64,000 nucleotides of DNA from Ruminiclostridium papyrosolvens DSM 2782. Lineage in GTDB: Bacteria; Bacillota; Clostridia; Acetivibrionales; DSM-1351. Location of the stretch: the NCBI RefSeq assembly GCF_029318685.1, contig NZ_CP119677.1, forward strand, positions 2,471,001 through 2,535,000, in the 5' to 3' direction. The position numbers and the translations under genes were made by a program. Below, one piece after another: positions 8,262 to 16,600 of this stretch; position 1 is the stretch's first letter; the number at the start of each line of letters is the position of its first letter. The notes below the pieces were generated by a model, which saw only the letters and a list, made by a program, of their open reading frames with translations, was not told where the DNA came from and did no database searches.

Positions 8262-9746
8262 TCACATTTTAGATACAGCAAGTCTCATAATGTTTTCCTG
8301 TACAAAATCTTCCCTCGTAAGCTCTCCGCCTAATTTGCGATTGCTGAATACAACAATTCTGTCAGCCATTCCCATAACTTCAGGCATTTCAGAGGAAATC
8401 ATTATTATAGAATTTCCCTGTGCAACAAAGTCACACATAATCTTATAGATTTCAGATTTAGCACCTACATCAATACCTCGGGTAGGCTCGTCCAATATTA
8501 ACAGTTTAGGCTTTTTTATCAGCCACTTTGCAAGAACAACCTTTTGTTGGTTTCCTCCGGAAAGAGATGATACTAATTGCTCTTTACCTTGTGTCCTGAT
8601 ACGAAGGGAAGAAATCTGTTTGTTAATCACTTCCTCCTCGGCTTTCATGTCAATCAGATAATTCTTTTCAAAGTCCTTCATGGAAGCCAGTGTAATATTA
8701 GTTCCTACACTCATATACGGAACAAGTCCTTCGCCTTTTCTGTCTTCCGTAACAAATGCCAAGCCCTGCTTAATTGCTTCCACAGGCTCCTTGGGATTTA
8801 GCTTTTTCCCCTCAAAGATTATTTCACCTTCATCTGCAGGACTTAGACCGAAAAGTGCCTGCATTACTTCAGTACGCCCTGCCCCAACCAATCCTGCAAT
8901 ACCGAGAATTTCTCCTTTTCTGACATCAAAATTTATATCAGAAAATTTGTTTTTAAGTGTCAGATTACGTACTTCCAATACCTTCTCGCCTATGGGAACA
9001 TGCACCTTGGGATAAATGTCGCTAAGCTCTCTTCCAACCATGTTTTTTATGAGTATTTCATTGTTAATATCTTTAGCCTGCCAGGAATCCACATATCCAC
9101 CATCTCTAAGCACGGTAATTTCGTCAGAAATTCTGAAAACCTCGTCCATCTTATGAGAAATATATATGATTCCCTTTCCTTCTTTTCTAAGATTGTTTAT
9201 TATTATGAAAAGGTTATCCACTTCTTTATCAGTAATTGCCGAAGTAGGTTCGTCCATAATAATAATCTCTGCATTAAAGGAAATAGCCTTTGCTATCTCT
9301 ACAAGCTGCTGGTCAGCAACCTGCAAATTCTGAAGCTTTTCTTTTGGGCTTATATTGTTAATATGAAGCTTTTTTAATAATTCTTCTGTTTGCCTGTACA
9401 GTGTTCTATAATCAACAAGCCCGCCTTTTCCGGGTTCACGGCCAAAATATATATTTTCAGCTACTGTCATTCCCGGAATAGGAGACAATTCCTGATGAAT
9501 CATTGCCACTCCCAGATTTTGAGAATCTGTAGGGGAGTTAATTTCTACAATCTTACCATTGATACTGATGCTTCCTTTATCACTCTTTGTTACCCCGGCA
9601 AGGATTTTCATGAGTGTGGATTTTCCGGCTCCATTTTCACCCATAAGGGCATGAACTGAACCCTTTTCCAGTTTAAAATGTACATCATGCAATACATTTA
9701 CTCCCGTAAAACTTTTGCTGATATCTTTCATTTCAAGTAAGCTCAA
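8262..9746 (-). CDS. Sugar/polyol ABC transporter, double ATPase (RbsA type)
   Basis: 494 aa with two fused nucleotide-binding domains. Domain 1 has Walker A GENGAGKST (about 37-45) and Walker B EIIIMDEPT. Domain 2 has the degenerate P-loop GLVGAGRTEV usual in RbsA/MglA, signature LSGGNQQKVVLAKWL and Walker B LLILDEPTRGID. It powers uptake through the RbsC-type permease. It starts with TTG at 9746: AGAGGTG lies 6 bp upstream and no ATG is near. First gene of the transport-catabolic operon; a terminator separates it from yesN, so it has its own promoter. Confidence 0.92.
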   Translation of the reverse strand: MSLLEMKDISKSFTGVNVLHDVHFKLEKGSVHALMGENGAGKSTLMKILAGVTKSDKGSISINGKIVEINSPTDSQNLGVAMIHQELSPIPGMTVAENIYFGREPGKGGLVDYRTLYRQTEELLKKLHINNISPKEKLQNLQVADQQLVEIAKAISFNAEIIIMDEPTSAITDKEVDNLFIIINNLRKEGKGIIYISHKMDEVFRISDEITVLRDGGYVDSWQAKDINNEILIKNMVGRELSDIYPKVHVPIGEKVLEVRNLTLKNKFSDINFDVRKGEILGIAGLVGAGRTEVMQALFGLSPADEGEIIFEGKKLNPKEPVEAIKQGLAFVTEDRKGEGLVPYMSVGTNITLASMKDFEKNYLIDMKAEEEVINKQISSLRIRTQGKEQLVSSLSGGNQQKVVLAKWLIKKPKLLILDEPTRGIDVGAKSEIYKIMCDFVAQGNSIIMISSEMPEVMGMADRIVVFSNRKLGGELTREDFVQENIMRLAVSKM

Positions 9747-9749
9747 TAA

Positions 9750-9895
9750 TCACACCTCTTTTCCCATAACCTCTATGAAGTTACTCTTATATATTTTATG
9801 TCTCCCGCATTTCATGTTTTAATTATATAATTGAATTAACGCTCCAAAAGGTTTACTATTTTAATATTAAGTTTGATTTTTTATGATTTGAAAAG
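9750..9895 (-). promoter_or_regulatory. Promoter region of the polyol transport operon
   Basis: AT-rich gap between the yesN terminator and the ATPase gene. On the minus strand a TATAAT-like -10 (within AATTATATAATTAA) lies about 17 bp after a weak CTTTTG -35. A weak -35 fits activation by the AraC-type regulator encoded just upstream (inference). The operator itself was not identified. Confidence 0.4.
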
Positions 9896-9926
9896 AAAAA
9901 ATACATGAACCATCAAAATTCATGTA
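9896..9926 (-). terminator. Terminator of the yesMN operon
   Basis: TACATGAA / TTCATGTA arms (9902-9909, 9919-9926) around a 9-nt loop, followed on the minus strand by TTTTTTCTTTT. It lies 37 bp past the yesN stop. Confidence 0.7.
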
Positions 9927-9962
9927 CTACTAAATGTTTTTTTTATTTTCTTATACTTTCCT

Positions 9963-11543
9963 TTAACGTATAGAATTCTGCCTGTAGGTTACGGGGCTTA
10001 CACCGAAAGTATTCTTGAAGACCACCGAGAAATATTTTGGATTAATGTACCCGCAAAGGCTGCTCACCTCGCCGATAGGGATGCTTGTATCTGAAAGCAT
10101 CTGCTTTGCCATAGCCATACGTATACTTGTAATATATTCGTTAAAGCCCATTCCGGTACCCTTTTTAAACAGTGCACTCATGTATGCTGAAGTCCTATCA
10201 AATTTTTCCGCCACTATATTTAAATTGATATCACTGGCGGCATTTTCCCTGACATACTCTAATACATCCACTATAAGCTTTTTGTTAGGTACCTCAATAC
10301 CACCCTCATTAGCCGCCCGATGAACTTGGTTGAGATAGCTGTTTATCTCCTGCTTGAGCTGTAAGAAACTCCATAGTTCAAAAAACGGAAGAGGCTTTAC
10401 GATACTTTCCGTTCTTGTGCTGTTATACTTTAGAAGCTGACGGTCGATAGATTTAATAAGTTTTGTATAGCTTTGCTCAATAACTGACAGAGACTGTAAT
10501 GATGGAGGTAACATAATTAGTTTTTCAAAAGAATTAATTATTTCTGCGTTATTAATCTTTGCAAGATTATTGGTTAAATTACCCCAGTCACTCAGCTCAT
10601 GCCTGACCGTCATAGGTATTTCAGAAAACACCTGAACGTTGTTTCCGTTACGATACAATTTATATTTGGTTGCATCATTGGCAAAATTAAAGGTTTTGTT
10701 CAATAATATGGAGCCGTAGGCCACATCACCTATACCTGCAAATACATCTACGAGTAAATATTTCCGAATTAAGCTGCAAATTTTATTCAGTTCCTGCTTA
10801 GCGCAAAGGAGCATTGCGTCTCTTTTAAGGCCCTCAAATATGGAAACTATTCTACCTTGTTCATATTGAAAGGTAATAACAAAGTCCTCGCCCATTTCCT
10901 GAGTCAGAACTTCATCCGCTATATTTTTTATCGCAAAATCAATATAATCCTTGTTTTCATTATTCACTTGATATTGAATGGTGGCGCATAATAAGAGCTT
11001 TTCTTTAAAGCTGACACCCAAATCATAAAGCTCGGACAAATAACGCTTTGCTTCATCTCCATCGGCGGAATCCACTAAATTCTTAAGGAGCTTTTGTTTT
11101 ACGGTCTCAACAACCTTCTTGTTTTCACTTTCACGTACAAATTTTTCATCAATTCTCTGTTTCTCGTTGGCAAGGCTTTTTACATAACCTTCAACCATGG
11201 CTACCAGTTCCTGCTTTTTAATAGGCTTTAGTACATACTCTTTAACGCCCAGCTTAATAGCAGACTTTGCATATTCAAAATCTGCATATCCTGAAAGAAT
11301 AATAAAAGTTGGAGAATAGCCTGTTTCTTTGATGTTTTTAATCAAGCTAAGTCCGTCACAGAAGGGCATACGGATGTCAGTAATGACAAGCTGAGGTAAA
11401 TGCTCTTTACATAGTTTGAGTGCCTCTATACCATTTTCGGCCTCATAGCAGCAAATATCAATATGTGCCAGTTCTCTTTTGAGTATTACAATTATACCCT
11501 TACGTATAACATCCTCATCATCTGCCACCAATATTTTAAACAT
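9963..11543 (-). CDS. YesN-type response regulator, AraC family
   Basis: 526 aa. Receiver domain at residues 1-120 with the acidic pair in VADDEDV, phospho-acceptor Asp in LVITDIRMP and Lys in YVLKPIKK. A long middle region follows, then a C-terminal AraC double helix-turn-helix (about 425-526) containing NLNIVAEKFDRTSAYMSALF and GYINPKYFSVVFKNTFGVSP. The start is ATG 11543, after GGAGGGG at 6 bp; it overlaps the kinase stop by 8 bp, so translation is coupled. Presumed to activate the polyol transport operon directly downstream in response to YesM. Confidence 0.92.
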   Translation of the reverse strand: MFKILVADDEDVIRKGIIVILKRELAHIDICCYEAENGIEALKLCKEHLPQLVITDIRMPFCDGLSLIKNIKETGYSPTFIILSGYADFEYAKSAIKLGVKEYVLKPIKKQELVAMVEGYVKSLANEKQRIDEKFVRESENKKVVETVKQKLLKNLVDSADGDEAKRYLSELYDLGVSFKEKLLLCATIQYQVNNENKDYIDFAIKNIADEVLTQEMGEDFVITFQYEQGRIVSIFEGLKRDAMLLCAKQELNKICSLIRKYLLVDVFAGIGDVAYGSILLNKTFNFANDATKYKLYRNGNNVQVFSEIPMTVRHELSDWGNLTNNLAKINNAEIINSFEKLIMLPPSLQSLSVIEQSYTKLIKSIDRQLLKYNSTRTESIVKPLPFFELWSFLQLKQEINSYLNQVHRAANEGGIEVPNKKLIVDVLEYVRENAASDINLNIVAEKFDRTSAYMSALFKKGTGMGFNEYITSIRMAMAKQMLSDTSIPIGEVSSLCGYINPKYFSVVFKNTFGVSPVTYRQNSIR

Positions 11544-13377
11544 CTTCTTCCCCTCCGTTTTGAATTCCTGATTCAACAACAATGGTTAAAGTAATTTTTG
11601 TTCCGCCATTTTGTTCGCTCTCGATGTGCATTCCGCTTCCGGCAGGACAAATCATCCCCACACGCTGATTTACATTAATAATACCAATTGAGTTTTTTGA
11701 CTTAATTTTATTATAAATTGATTTGTTTTGTGCAATACAATCATTAATTTCTTCAAGACGTTCAATTCCCATTCCCTTGCCATTATCTTCAACAGATATA
11801 ATAAGCTTGTTTTCCTTCATAAAAACGTTAACATATATCTCCCATGGCGGAAGCAAATCCTTAAAGCCATGTATAAAGCAATTTTCAACCAGTGGCTGAA
11901 GTATCAGTTTGGGAATCATAATATTTCTTAAATGTTCGGGGCATTCCATTTGAAAGATTAGCCTTTTGTTAAATCGCATCCTCATAATCTCTATATACTG
12001 CTCGATATTATTGAGTTCTTCACTAATTTTTACTTTCGGGCTTTCCCAATGCAGGCTGTAACGCATTAAATCTCCCAGATTTGCCAGTTCGTTTGCCACT
12101 ACATAATACTCGTCTATTTCGCATTGCATTCTCATATTTTCAAGGGTATTATAGAGAAAATGAGGGTTTATCTGTGCTTGAAGGGCGTGTATTTCTGCTT
12201 CTCTTTGTGCTTTCTCTTTTTGAACCATTGAAACAAGCAGGCCCTGAAGTCTTTCTGCCATATGATTAAAGCTCTCTGATATTCTGGAAATTTCATTAAC
12301 CCCATCCACCTTTATACGCACATCAAAACGACCCGCTTCAATATGTGTAATCATTTTATCAATTTCTTTGAGCTTTCTGAAAAAGATTCTGGCTGCTACA
12401 TTGGTAAAAACTACTACAAACACAATACTGAGAATGGCAATCAAAACCAAAAGAGTATCTACTCCTGTAGTGGAAGCAAGAATTTTCTTCTTGTCCATAA
12501 CTGCAACTCTGGTCAAGCCCGTAGTATCATCCTTGTCATATGCAATAAGATAATCTGCGTCACCCACTGTAATATCCGATGTACCTGATTTTTTAGGGAA
12601 CTTTATTGCGTCAAATTCCTTCATGCTTTTATCATCCGAGGCAAAAACCAGTTTTTGGTTACGGTCAAAAATCAGATATTTCACTTCGGATGCCTGACTT
12701 AAAAGCTCGCTAGAATCAACAAGCTTGCTTATGGTCATATCTACTTCTATAAGGCCGATACACTTTTTTGTACGAATATCTGATATTTTTTGGTAAATAG
12801 GTAATACCAATTCTTCTTTATTTTCAAGCTCTTCATAATTAACAAGGTTTCCGAGAGTTCTGTCATATACACGTACGTTCCCGTATATATGTTCACTGTT
12901 GCTTTGCATAATTTCAGAATAATAATCGCGGTCAAATAGTCTGTCTATGTGATATGACCAATCAAAAAATTCGTCAATCTGTTTATTTGAAGAATATATA
13001 ACAAGTCTGTTGAATTGATTGGTATATACATAACGTATATTGAGAAGTTCATTTTGAACACTGTAAACATAATAGTTCTTTTCGTGTGTACTTAGATTAT
13101 TTTCAGGATTTAAATAATACTGGAATTCCTGACTGAAAACCAATTGATTAAGAGCACTGTTCATATTATTTATATTGGAGTTCATGTTGCTATCCAGCTT
13201 TTTTAAATTTTCTTGTACCTTTTTATTTGCTTCTTTCAAAAGATTATCTCTGACAATTTCAAAATATGATGCGGTTGTCACTATTGCAGGAATTATCATT
13301 ATTAGTGAGAAAACAATAGTAACCTGCCATACCAGACTAAGTCTTGTAAGCTTTTTAATCAGTGTTTTCATAATCAC
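11536..13377 (-). CDS. YesM-type sensor histidine kinase
   Basis: 613 aa membrane kinase. The first membrane helix is near residues 17-38, followed by a roughly 250-residue extracellular sensor (dCache-like). The second helix is near 295-320 (TLLVLIAILSIVFVVVFT), then HAMP. The His_kinase phosphorylation site is in QINPHFLYNTLENMRM. The C-terminal ATPase has the G1 box VEDNGKGMG and a G2-like SIGIINVNQRVGM. The start is given as GTG 13377 because AGGA lies 6 bp upstream; the ATG two codons later is an alternative. Partner of the overlapping AraC-type regulator. The likely signal is extracellular sugar or polyol, perhaps via the binding protein. Confidence 0.9.
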   Translation of the reverse strand: MIMKTLIKKLTRLSLVWQVTIVFSLIMIIPAIVTTASYFEIVRDNLLKEANKKVQENLKKLDSNMNSNINNMNSALNQLVFSQEFQYYLNPENNLSTHEKNYYVYSVQNELLNIRYVYTNQFNRLVIYSSNKQIDEFFDWSYHIDRLFDRDYYSEIMQSNSEHIYGNVRVYDRTLGNLVNYEELENKEELVLPIYQKISDIRTKKCIGLIEVDMTISKLVDSSELLSQASEVKYLIFDRNQKLVFASDDKSMKEFDAIKFPKKSGTSDITVGDADYLIAYDKDDTTGLTRVAVMDKKKILASTTGVDTLLVLIAILSIVFVVVFTNVAARIFFRKLKEIDKMITHIEAGRFDVRIKVDGVNEISRISESFNHMAERLQGLLVSMVQKEKAQREAEIHALQAQINPHFLYNTLENMRMQCEIDEYYVVANELANLGDLMRYSLHWESPKVKISEELNNIEQYIEIMRMRFNKRLIFQMECPEHLRNIMIPKLILQPLVENCFIHGFKDLLPPWEIYVNVFMKENKLIISVEDNGKGMGIERLEEINDCIAQNKSIYNKIKSKNSIGIINVNQRVGMICPAGSGMHIESEQNGGTKITLTIVVESGIQNGGEEDV

Positions 13378-13424
13378 ACATCGTCCTATCTTGGTTATTT
13401 GAAATGTAGTAGACTATATTTATG

Positions 13425-13453
13425 ATTTTATGTTAATTTTAAATTAAAAGCAA
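13425..13453 (-). promoter_or_regulatory. Sigma-A-like promoter for yesMN
   Basis: Minus strand TTGCTT (-35), 17-bp spacer, TAAAAT (-10), about 50 bp upstream of the kinase start. AT-rich surroundings make chance matches possible. Confidence 0.4.
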
Positions 13454-13483
13454 GTTATGTAAGCAATTAAAGGTTAAAACAGC

Positions 13484-14389
13484 CTAAATATCCTTGACTT
13501 TAGATTTCAAGCAAAATATTTCCTCCTGCATTTTATTAATTTTTCCAAGGTTCTCTATATTTTTTATCTGTAATTCATTATAGTCTGATTGAAGCTTAAT
13601 CAACTCTGCTTTTTTATTCAACTCTGCATCTAACTTTATTTTGGATTCAAACTCTTTCAATTCTTCTGTTCTCTTATTATTTAATTCATTTAAATCTTCA
13701 TGTAATTGAGTCACTTTTTTATTCAATAAATCATTTTCAAAGTCTTTATCTTTTAATATTTTGTTTAGCCTGTCAATTTCTTTTGATAATTTATCTGTTT
13801 CTGATTTAAGAACGTGGTTCTCGGTTTCGGTACTTCTCAAAACATTTATCTGCTCTAAGAGATCAAGATTTCGTTTATTTAATGAATTTATTTCATTTTT
13901 ACTAGCTGCATCCTTCTGCTGAAATTCTTCAATTGTACTCATCAACTTCTCTTTTTCTAAGGACAGTCCGTTATTAGCAAGCTCCAAAATGTTGTTCTTT
14001 TCTTGTAATACGGATAAATTATTCTTCAGTGTCTCAATTTCAACCTTCATGTTTTCGAATTTTTGCTCATAGAAACTTTTTATACTTCCGATAGTGTCCT
14101 GACTTTTTACCGTAATAGTAGTAAATACATTTAATATATCATTTAAGCTTGAGGATATGAGGTTAATCTCATTTGCAAAGTTTATATTCTCTTCTCTGTG
14201 TTTTTGAGTATCATTTTGAGCATAACTTGTAATCATATTCTCCAAAAGCTGCTTTTTTGTGAACCCTTTTTCTTTAATAAGGATATTAAATATTTCTTTA
14301 TATTGATTATCAACTCTTACACTTAGTGGATTATTGTTATTTATTATTAAATCATCAGAATTTTGCACCTTTTCATTATTTTCATTCAA
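13484..14389 (-). CDS. Ribbon-helix-helix-like protein with long coiled coil
   Basis: About 300 aa, not a family I recognise by name. Residues about 22-60 (PLSVRVDNQYKEIFNILIKE, then KGFTKKQLLENMITSYAQN) have the strand-helix-helix pattern of a ribbon-helix-helix DNA-binding domain. From about 70 to the end the protein is nearly pure heptad coiled coil rich in Glu, Lys, Leu and Asn. The build recalls KfrA-like or partition-associated proteins, which join a DNA-binding head to a coiled coil. A TTG start at 14389 is preferred because AAGGGTG lies 6 bp upstream; GTG 14398 is possible. Divergent from the recombinase gene across a palindrome-rich region that it may bind (inference). Confidence 0.6.
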   Translation of the reverse strand: MNENNEKVQNSDDLIINNNNPLSVRVDNQYKEIFNILIKEKGFTKKQLLENMITSYAQNDTQKHREENINFANEINLISSSLNDILNVFTTITVKSQDTIGSIKSFYEQKFENMKVEIETLKNNLSVLQEKNNILELANNGLSLEKEKLMSTIEEFQQKDAASKNEINSLNKRNLDLLEQINVLRSTETENHVLKSETDKLSKEIDRLNKILKDKDFENDLLNKKVTQLHEDLNELNNKRTEELKEFESKIKLDAELNKKAELIKLQSDYNELQIKNIENLGKINKMQEEIFCLKSKVKDI

Positions 14390-14428
14390 AATTATCACCC
14401 TTTTTTAATAAAAATTTATTTTAAGGTA

Positions 14429-14457
14429 ATTTTATATAATATTTTTCTCTGTGTCAA
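14429..14457 (-). promoter_or_regulatory. Strong sigma-A promoter of the coiled-coil gene
   Basis: Minus strand consensus TTGACA, 17-bp spacer, TAAAAT, 40 bp from the start. A GTTTACA half-palindrome (14474-14480) lies just upstream of the -35. Confidence 0.7.
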
Positions 14458-14473
14458 CAATATAACACTAAAC

Positions 14474-14635
14474 GTTTACATGAATTAACCAAACAAACTA
14501 CTGTAAACATATAAATGGTTGTATACATTTGTATACACATCTGAATGTTACACAATGTAGTTTTGTAACATTCGGAATGGCTTAAAATCAGGGCTTTGGG
14601 GCAATTAAAAAAATTAACACATATTGAATGTTACA
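14474..14635. repeat. Palindromic repeat cluster in the divergent control region
   Basis: This is part of the 344-bp gap between the two divergent genes. GTTTACA (14474-14480) is inverted as TGTAAAC (14502-14508). TGTATACA occurs twice near 14519-14538. GAATGTTACA (14543-14552) is inverted perfectly as TGTAACATTC (14564-14573) and occurs a third time at 14626-14635, overlapping the recombinase promoter. Such an arrangement suits operators for autoregulation or recombinase core/arm sites. Confidence 0.65.
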
Positions 14636-14652
14636 TATTGTTGGTTTATAAT
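14624..14652 (+). promoter_or_regulatory. Promoter of the minimal recombinase gene
   Basis: TTGAAT (-35), 17 bp, TATAAT (-10), 91 bp upstream of the ATG. The -35 overlaps the third GAATGTTACA repeat, so a protein bound there should block transcription. Confidence 0.6.
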
Positions 14653-14742
14653 ATGATTAGTAACCAAGTTGTTTTTGAGCAACTAAATTGGATTCTGTTT
14701 CCAAAATACGAAAAAACTTTGTGGTAGAAGATAAGGAGAAAA

Positions 14743-15348
14743 ATGAATACTGTTGAACCCATCAGAGAAATTAAAGTAATAAGAAATATACGTTCCATAC
14801 TAAAAAGTCAATCTGTCAGAAATGAACTTCTTTTTATTTTAGGCATAAATGTGGGCCTTAGAATAAGTGATATATTGAAACTAAAAATATCTGATATTCT
14901 GAAATCAAATAAAGCACCTAAAGATCATGTTGTAATTACCGAAAAGAAAACCGGTAAAACAAAGAAATTCTATTTAGGTGATATTGTGAAAAAAGTTATT
15001 GAATCATATATTAAAGAAAATCCTTCAGTTGATATGGACAGTTTTGTTTTTGTCAGCCGTAAGGGCAGCAACTCCCCCATTACACGGCAACAGGCCTATA
15101 GAATATTAAACGGTGCAGCTGAAGCATTAGGCCTGGTAGAAAGAGATGACTTAGGAATCATAGTTACAGGTGAAATTGGCACTCATACCCTTAGAAAAAC
15201 CTTTGGGTATCATGCTTTTCAAAATGGAACTTCCTTAGAACTGCTAATGGATATTTTCAATCATTCCTCGAAATCCCAAACCTTGAGATATATTGGGATT
15301 ACAGAGGAACAGAAAAAGGATGTTTATTTACAGTCCAATCTGGGATAA
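14743..15348 (+). CDS. Minimal tyrosine recombinase (catalytic domain only)
   Basis: 201 aa, lacking the N-terminal core-binding domain of ordinary integrases (300 aa or more). All catalytic residues are visible: Arg in GLRISDIL, Lys in TEKKTGKTKKF, His-x2-Arg in THTLRKTFGYH, His in FNHSSKSQTLRYIG and the Tyr nucleophile in RYIG. AAGGAG lies 6 bp before the ATG. It could act on DNA inversions, resolve dimers or be the mobility enzyme of a small element. No clear attachment-site duplication was seen around it. Partner of the divergent coiled-coil gene by position. Confidence 0.85.
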   Translation: MNTVEPIREIKVIRNIRSILKSQSVRNELLFILGINVGLRISDILKLKISDILKSNKAPKDHVVITEKKTGKTKKFYLGDIVKKVIESYIKENPSVDMDSFVFVSRKGSNSPITRQQAYRILNGAAEALGLVERDDLGIIVTGEIGTHTLRKTFGYHAFQNGTSLELLMDIFNHSSKSQTLRYIGITEEQKKDVYLQSNLG

Positions 15349-15353
15349 TTTAT

Positions 15354-15398
15354 AAAAAAACTGCCACAAAACAATTTTGAAATCGTTGTTTTGTGGCA
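15354..15398 (-). terminator. Terminator between recombinase and TerC gene
   Basis: Perfect 13-bp arms TGCCACAAAACAA / TTGTTTTGTGGCA. On the minus strand they are followed by seven T, ending the TerC transcript. It may also slow plus-strand transcription from the recombinase. Confidence 0.85.
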
Positions 15399-15405
15399 AG
15401 GAATT

Positions 15406-16245
15406 TTATACTTCTTTTATTTCTTTTTTTCTTCCGCTGAATAAAACTGATAATATAATACTTGACGCAAGTATAAAGAATATTATTCCCAATGAAAGTT
15501 CTATAGGAATTTTAATGTCAAACATAAGCACTGACAGCTTAACTCCCGTGAATACAAGAATCATCGCCACACCGTACTTAACATACTTGAATTTTTCATG
15601 GAGATTACCAAGTACAAAGTACATACTTCTAAGTCCCATTATGGCAAATATGTTTGAAGTGTAAACAATAAAAGGATCAGTAGTTACAGAAAAAATAGCA
15701 GGGATTGAGTCTACAGCGAATATAATATCCGTAAATTCTATTAAAATCAGAACAGCAAACAAAGGTGTAGCATACAAAATTTTGTTCTTTCTTACGAAAA
15801 ATTTATCCCCTTCCACCTTGTCAGTAACCGGAATGATTTTTCCAAGAACCTTTATAATCTTACTATCCTTTACCGAGTCATTTTCTTCATTCTTAAAAAT
15901 CATTCTTACGCCGCTGATAATTAGAATAGCTCCAAATACATAGAGAATCCAATGGAACATATTAACAATTGTAACTCCCAGTAAAACGAATATAAGCCTT
16001 AGTATCAGTGCTCCGATTATACCGTAGTTCAGTATTCTTCTTTGATATTCCTGCTTTATGCCAAAGCTGCTGAATACCATAATAAATAGAAAAAGATTAT
16101 CAATGCTTAAGCTTTTTTCTATTACAAAGCCACCCAGAAATTCCAATGCCGATTCCTTGCCCATAAATAAGTATATTCCGGCATTAAAGGCTAAAGCCAA
16201 CCCTATCCAGAACCCAACCCACTTTAGTGCTTTTTTTGTAGACAT
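15406..16245 (-). CDS. terC: TerC-family membrane protein, probable manganese exporter
   Basis: 279 aa, about eight hydrophobic helices. Family signatures are LGGFVIEKSLSIDNLFLF (near 38) and LIEFTDIIFAVDSIPAIFS (near 165), with the conserved acidic metal residues, then FAIMGLRSMYFVLG. TerC/Alx proteins export Mn2+ or help metallate secreted proteins. A yybP-ykoY riboswitch directly upstream supports the manganese role here. A tellurite function is not implied. Confidence 0.9.
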   Translation of the reverse strand: MSTKKALKWVGFWIGLALAFNAGIYLFMGKESALEFLGGFVIEKSLSIDNLFLFIMVFSSFGIKQEYQRRILNYGIIGALILRLIFVLLGVTIVNMFHWILYVFGAILIISGVRMIFKNEENDSVKDSKIIKVLGKIIPVTDKVEGDKFFVRKNKILYATPLFAVLILIEFTDIIFAVDSIPAIFSVTTDPFIVYTSNIFAIMGLRSMYFVLGNLHEKFKYVKYGVAMILVFTGVKLSVLMFDIKIPIELSLGIIFFILASSIILSVLFSGRKKEIKEV

Positions 16246-16275
16246 TTAATATCCTCCTGTTTTTTAAAATTTATA

Positions 16276-16405
16276 TAAAAAAAGACTTTTAACATAATCA
16301 GTTTCTGATTATGTTAAAAGTCTCGTTAACCGTATAGGAAACTAAGCCAGATGCGTTGCATCATGTATGTTGACTTAGTTATTTAATAACTACTCCCCTT
16401 TAACG
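16276..16405 (-). ncRNA. yybP-ykoY manganese riboswitch with terminator
   Basis: Read on the minus strand the leader shows the family hallmarks in order: AAAGGGGAGTAG (about 16401-16390), GTCAACATAC (16374-16365) and CGAGACTTTT just before the expression platform. The platform is a 17-bp perfect hairpin (arms 16284-16300 and 16306-16322) followed by seven T, a Rho-independent terminator. The CGAGACTTTT segment overlaps the terminator arm, so Mn2+ binding to the aptamer should favour read-through into terC. Known family behaviour; the fold was not computed. Confidence 0.88.
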
Positions 16406-16440
16406 GATTCATTATAATATACAAACCGTATATTCGTCTA

Positions 16441-16599
16441 TTAAGAGAATGTTAATTGTATGTTAATTAATTCTTTTTCCCTGATGAACTCAGCAATTTT
16501 TCTGGCAGCCAATGCGCCCTGACCAACTGCGGTAGCTATCTGCTTGAAGCCTCCTGCGCAGTCGCCTGCCGCAAATAGACTCAGAACATCATACATCAT
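16441..16599 (-). pseudogene. Remnant of a thioredoxin-reductase-like flavoprotein (internal deletion)
   Basis: A 52-codon frame starts 1 bp after the sulfite reductase stop, with GAGGGGG 9 bp upstream, so it is probably still translated. MMYDV resembles the first residues of FAD pyridine-nucleotide reductases (normally MYDV-IIIGGGPAG). It jumps at once to LFAAGDCAGGFKQIATAVGQ plus GALAARKIAEFI, the C-terminal FAD-binding end of the same family. All of the NAD(P) domain and redox-active cysteines are missing. It is best read as an in-frame internal deletion of a reductase that once ended this operon. Confidence 0.7.
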
Positions 16600-16600
16600 T

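Noticed and set aside
14474-14635. CRISPR array
   Set aside because: Repeats are short, palindromic, few and unequally spaced, with no unique equal-length spacers and no cas genes.
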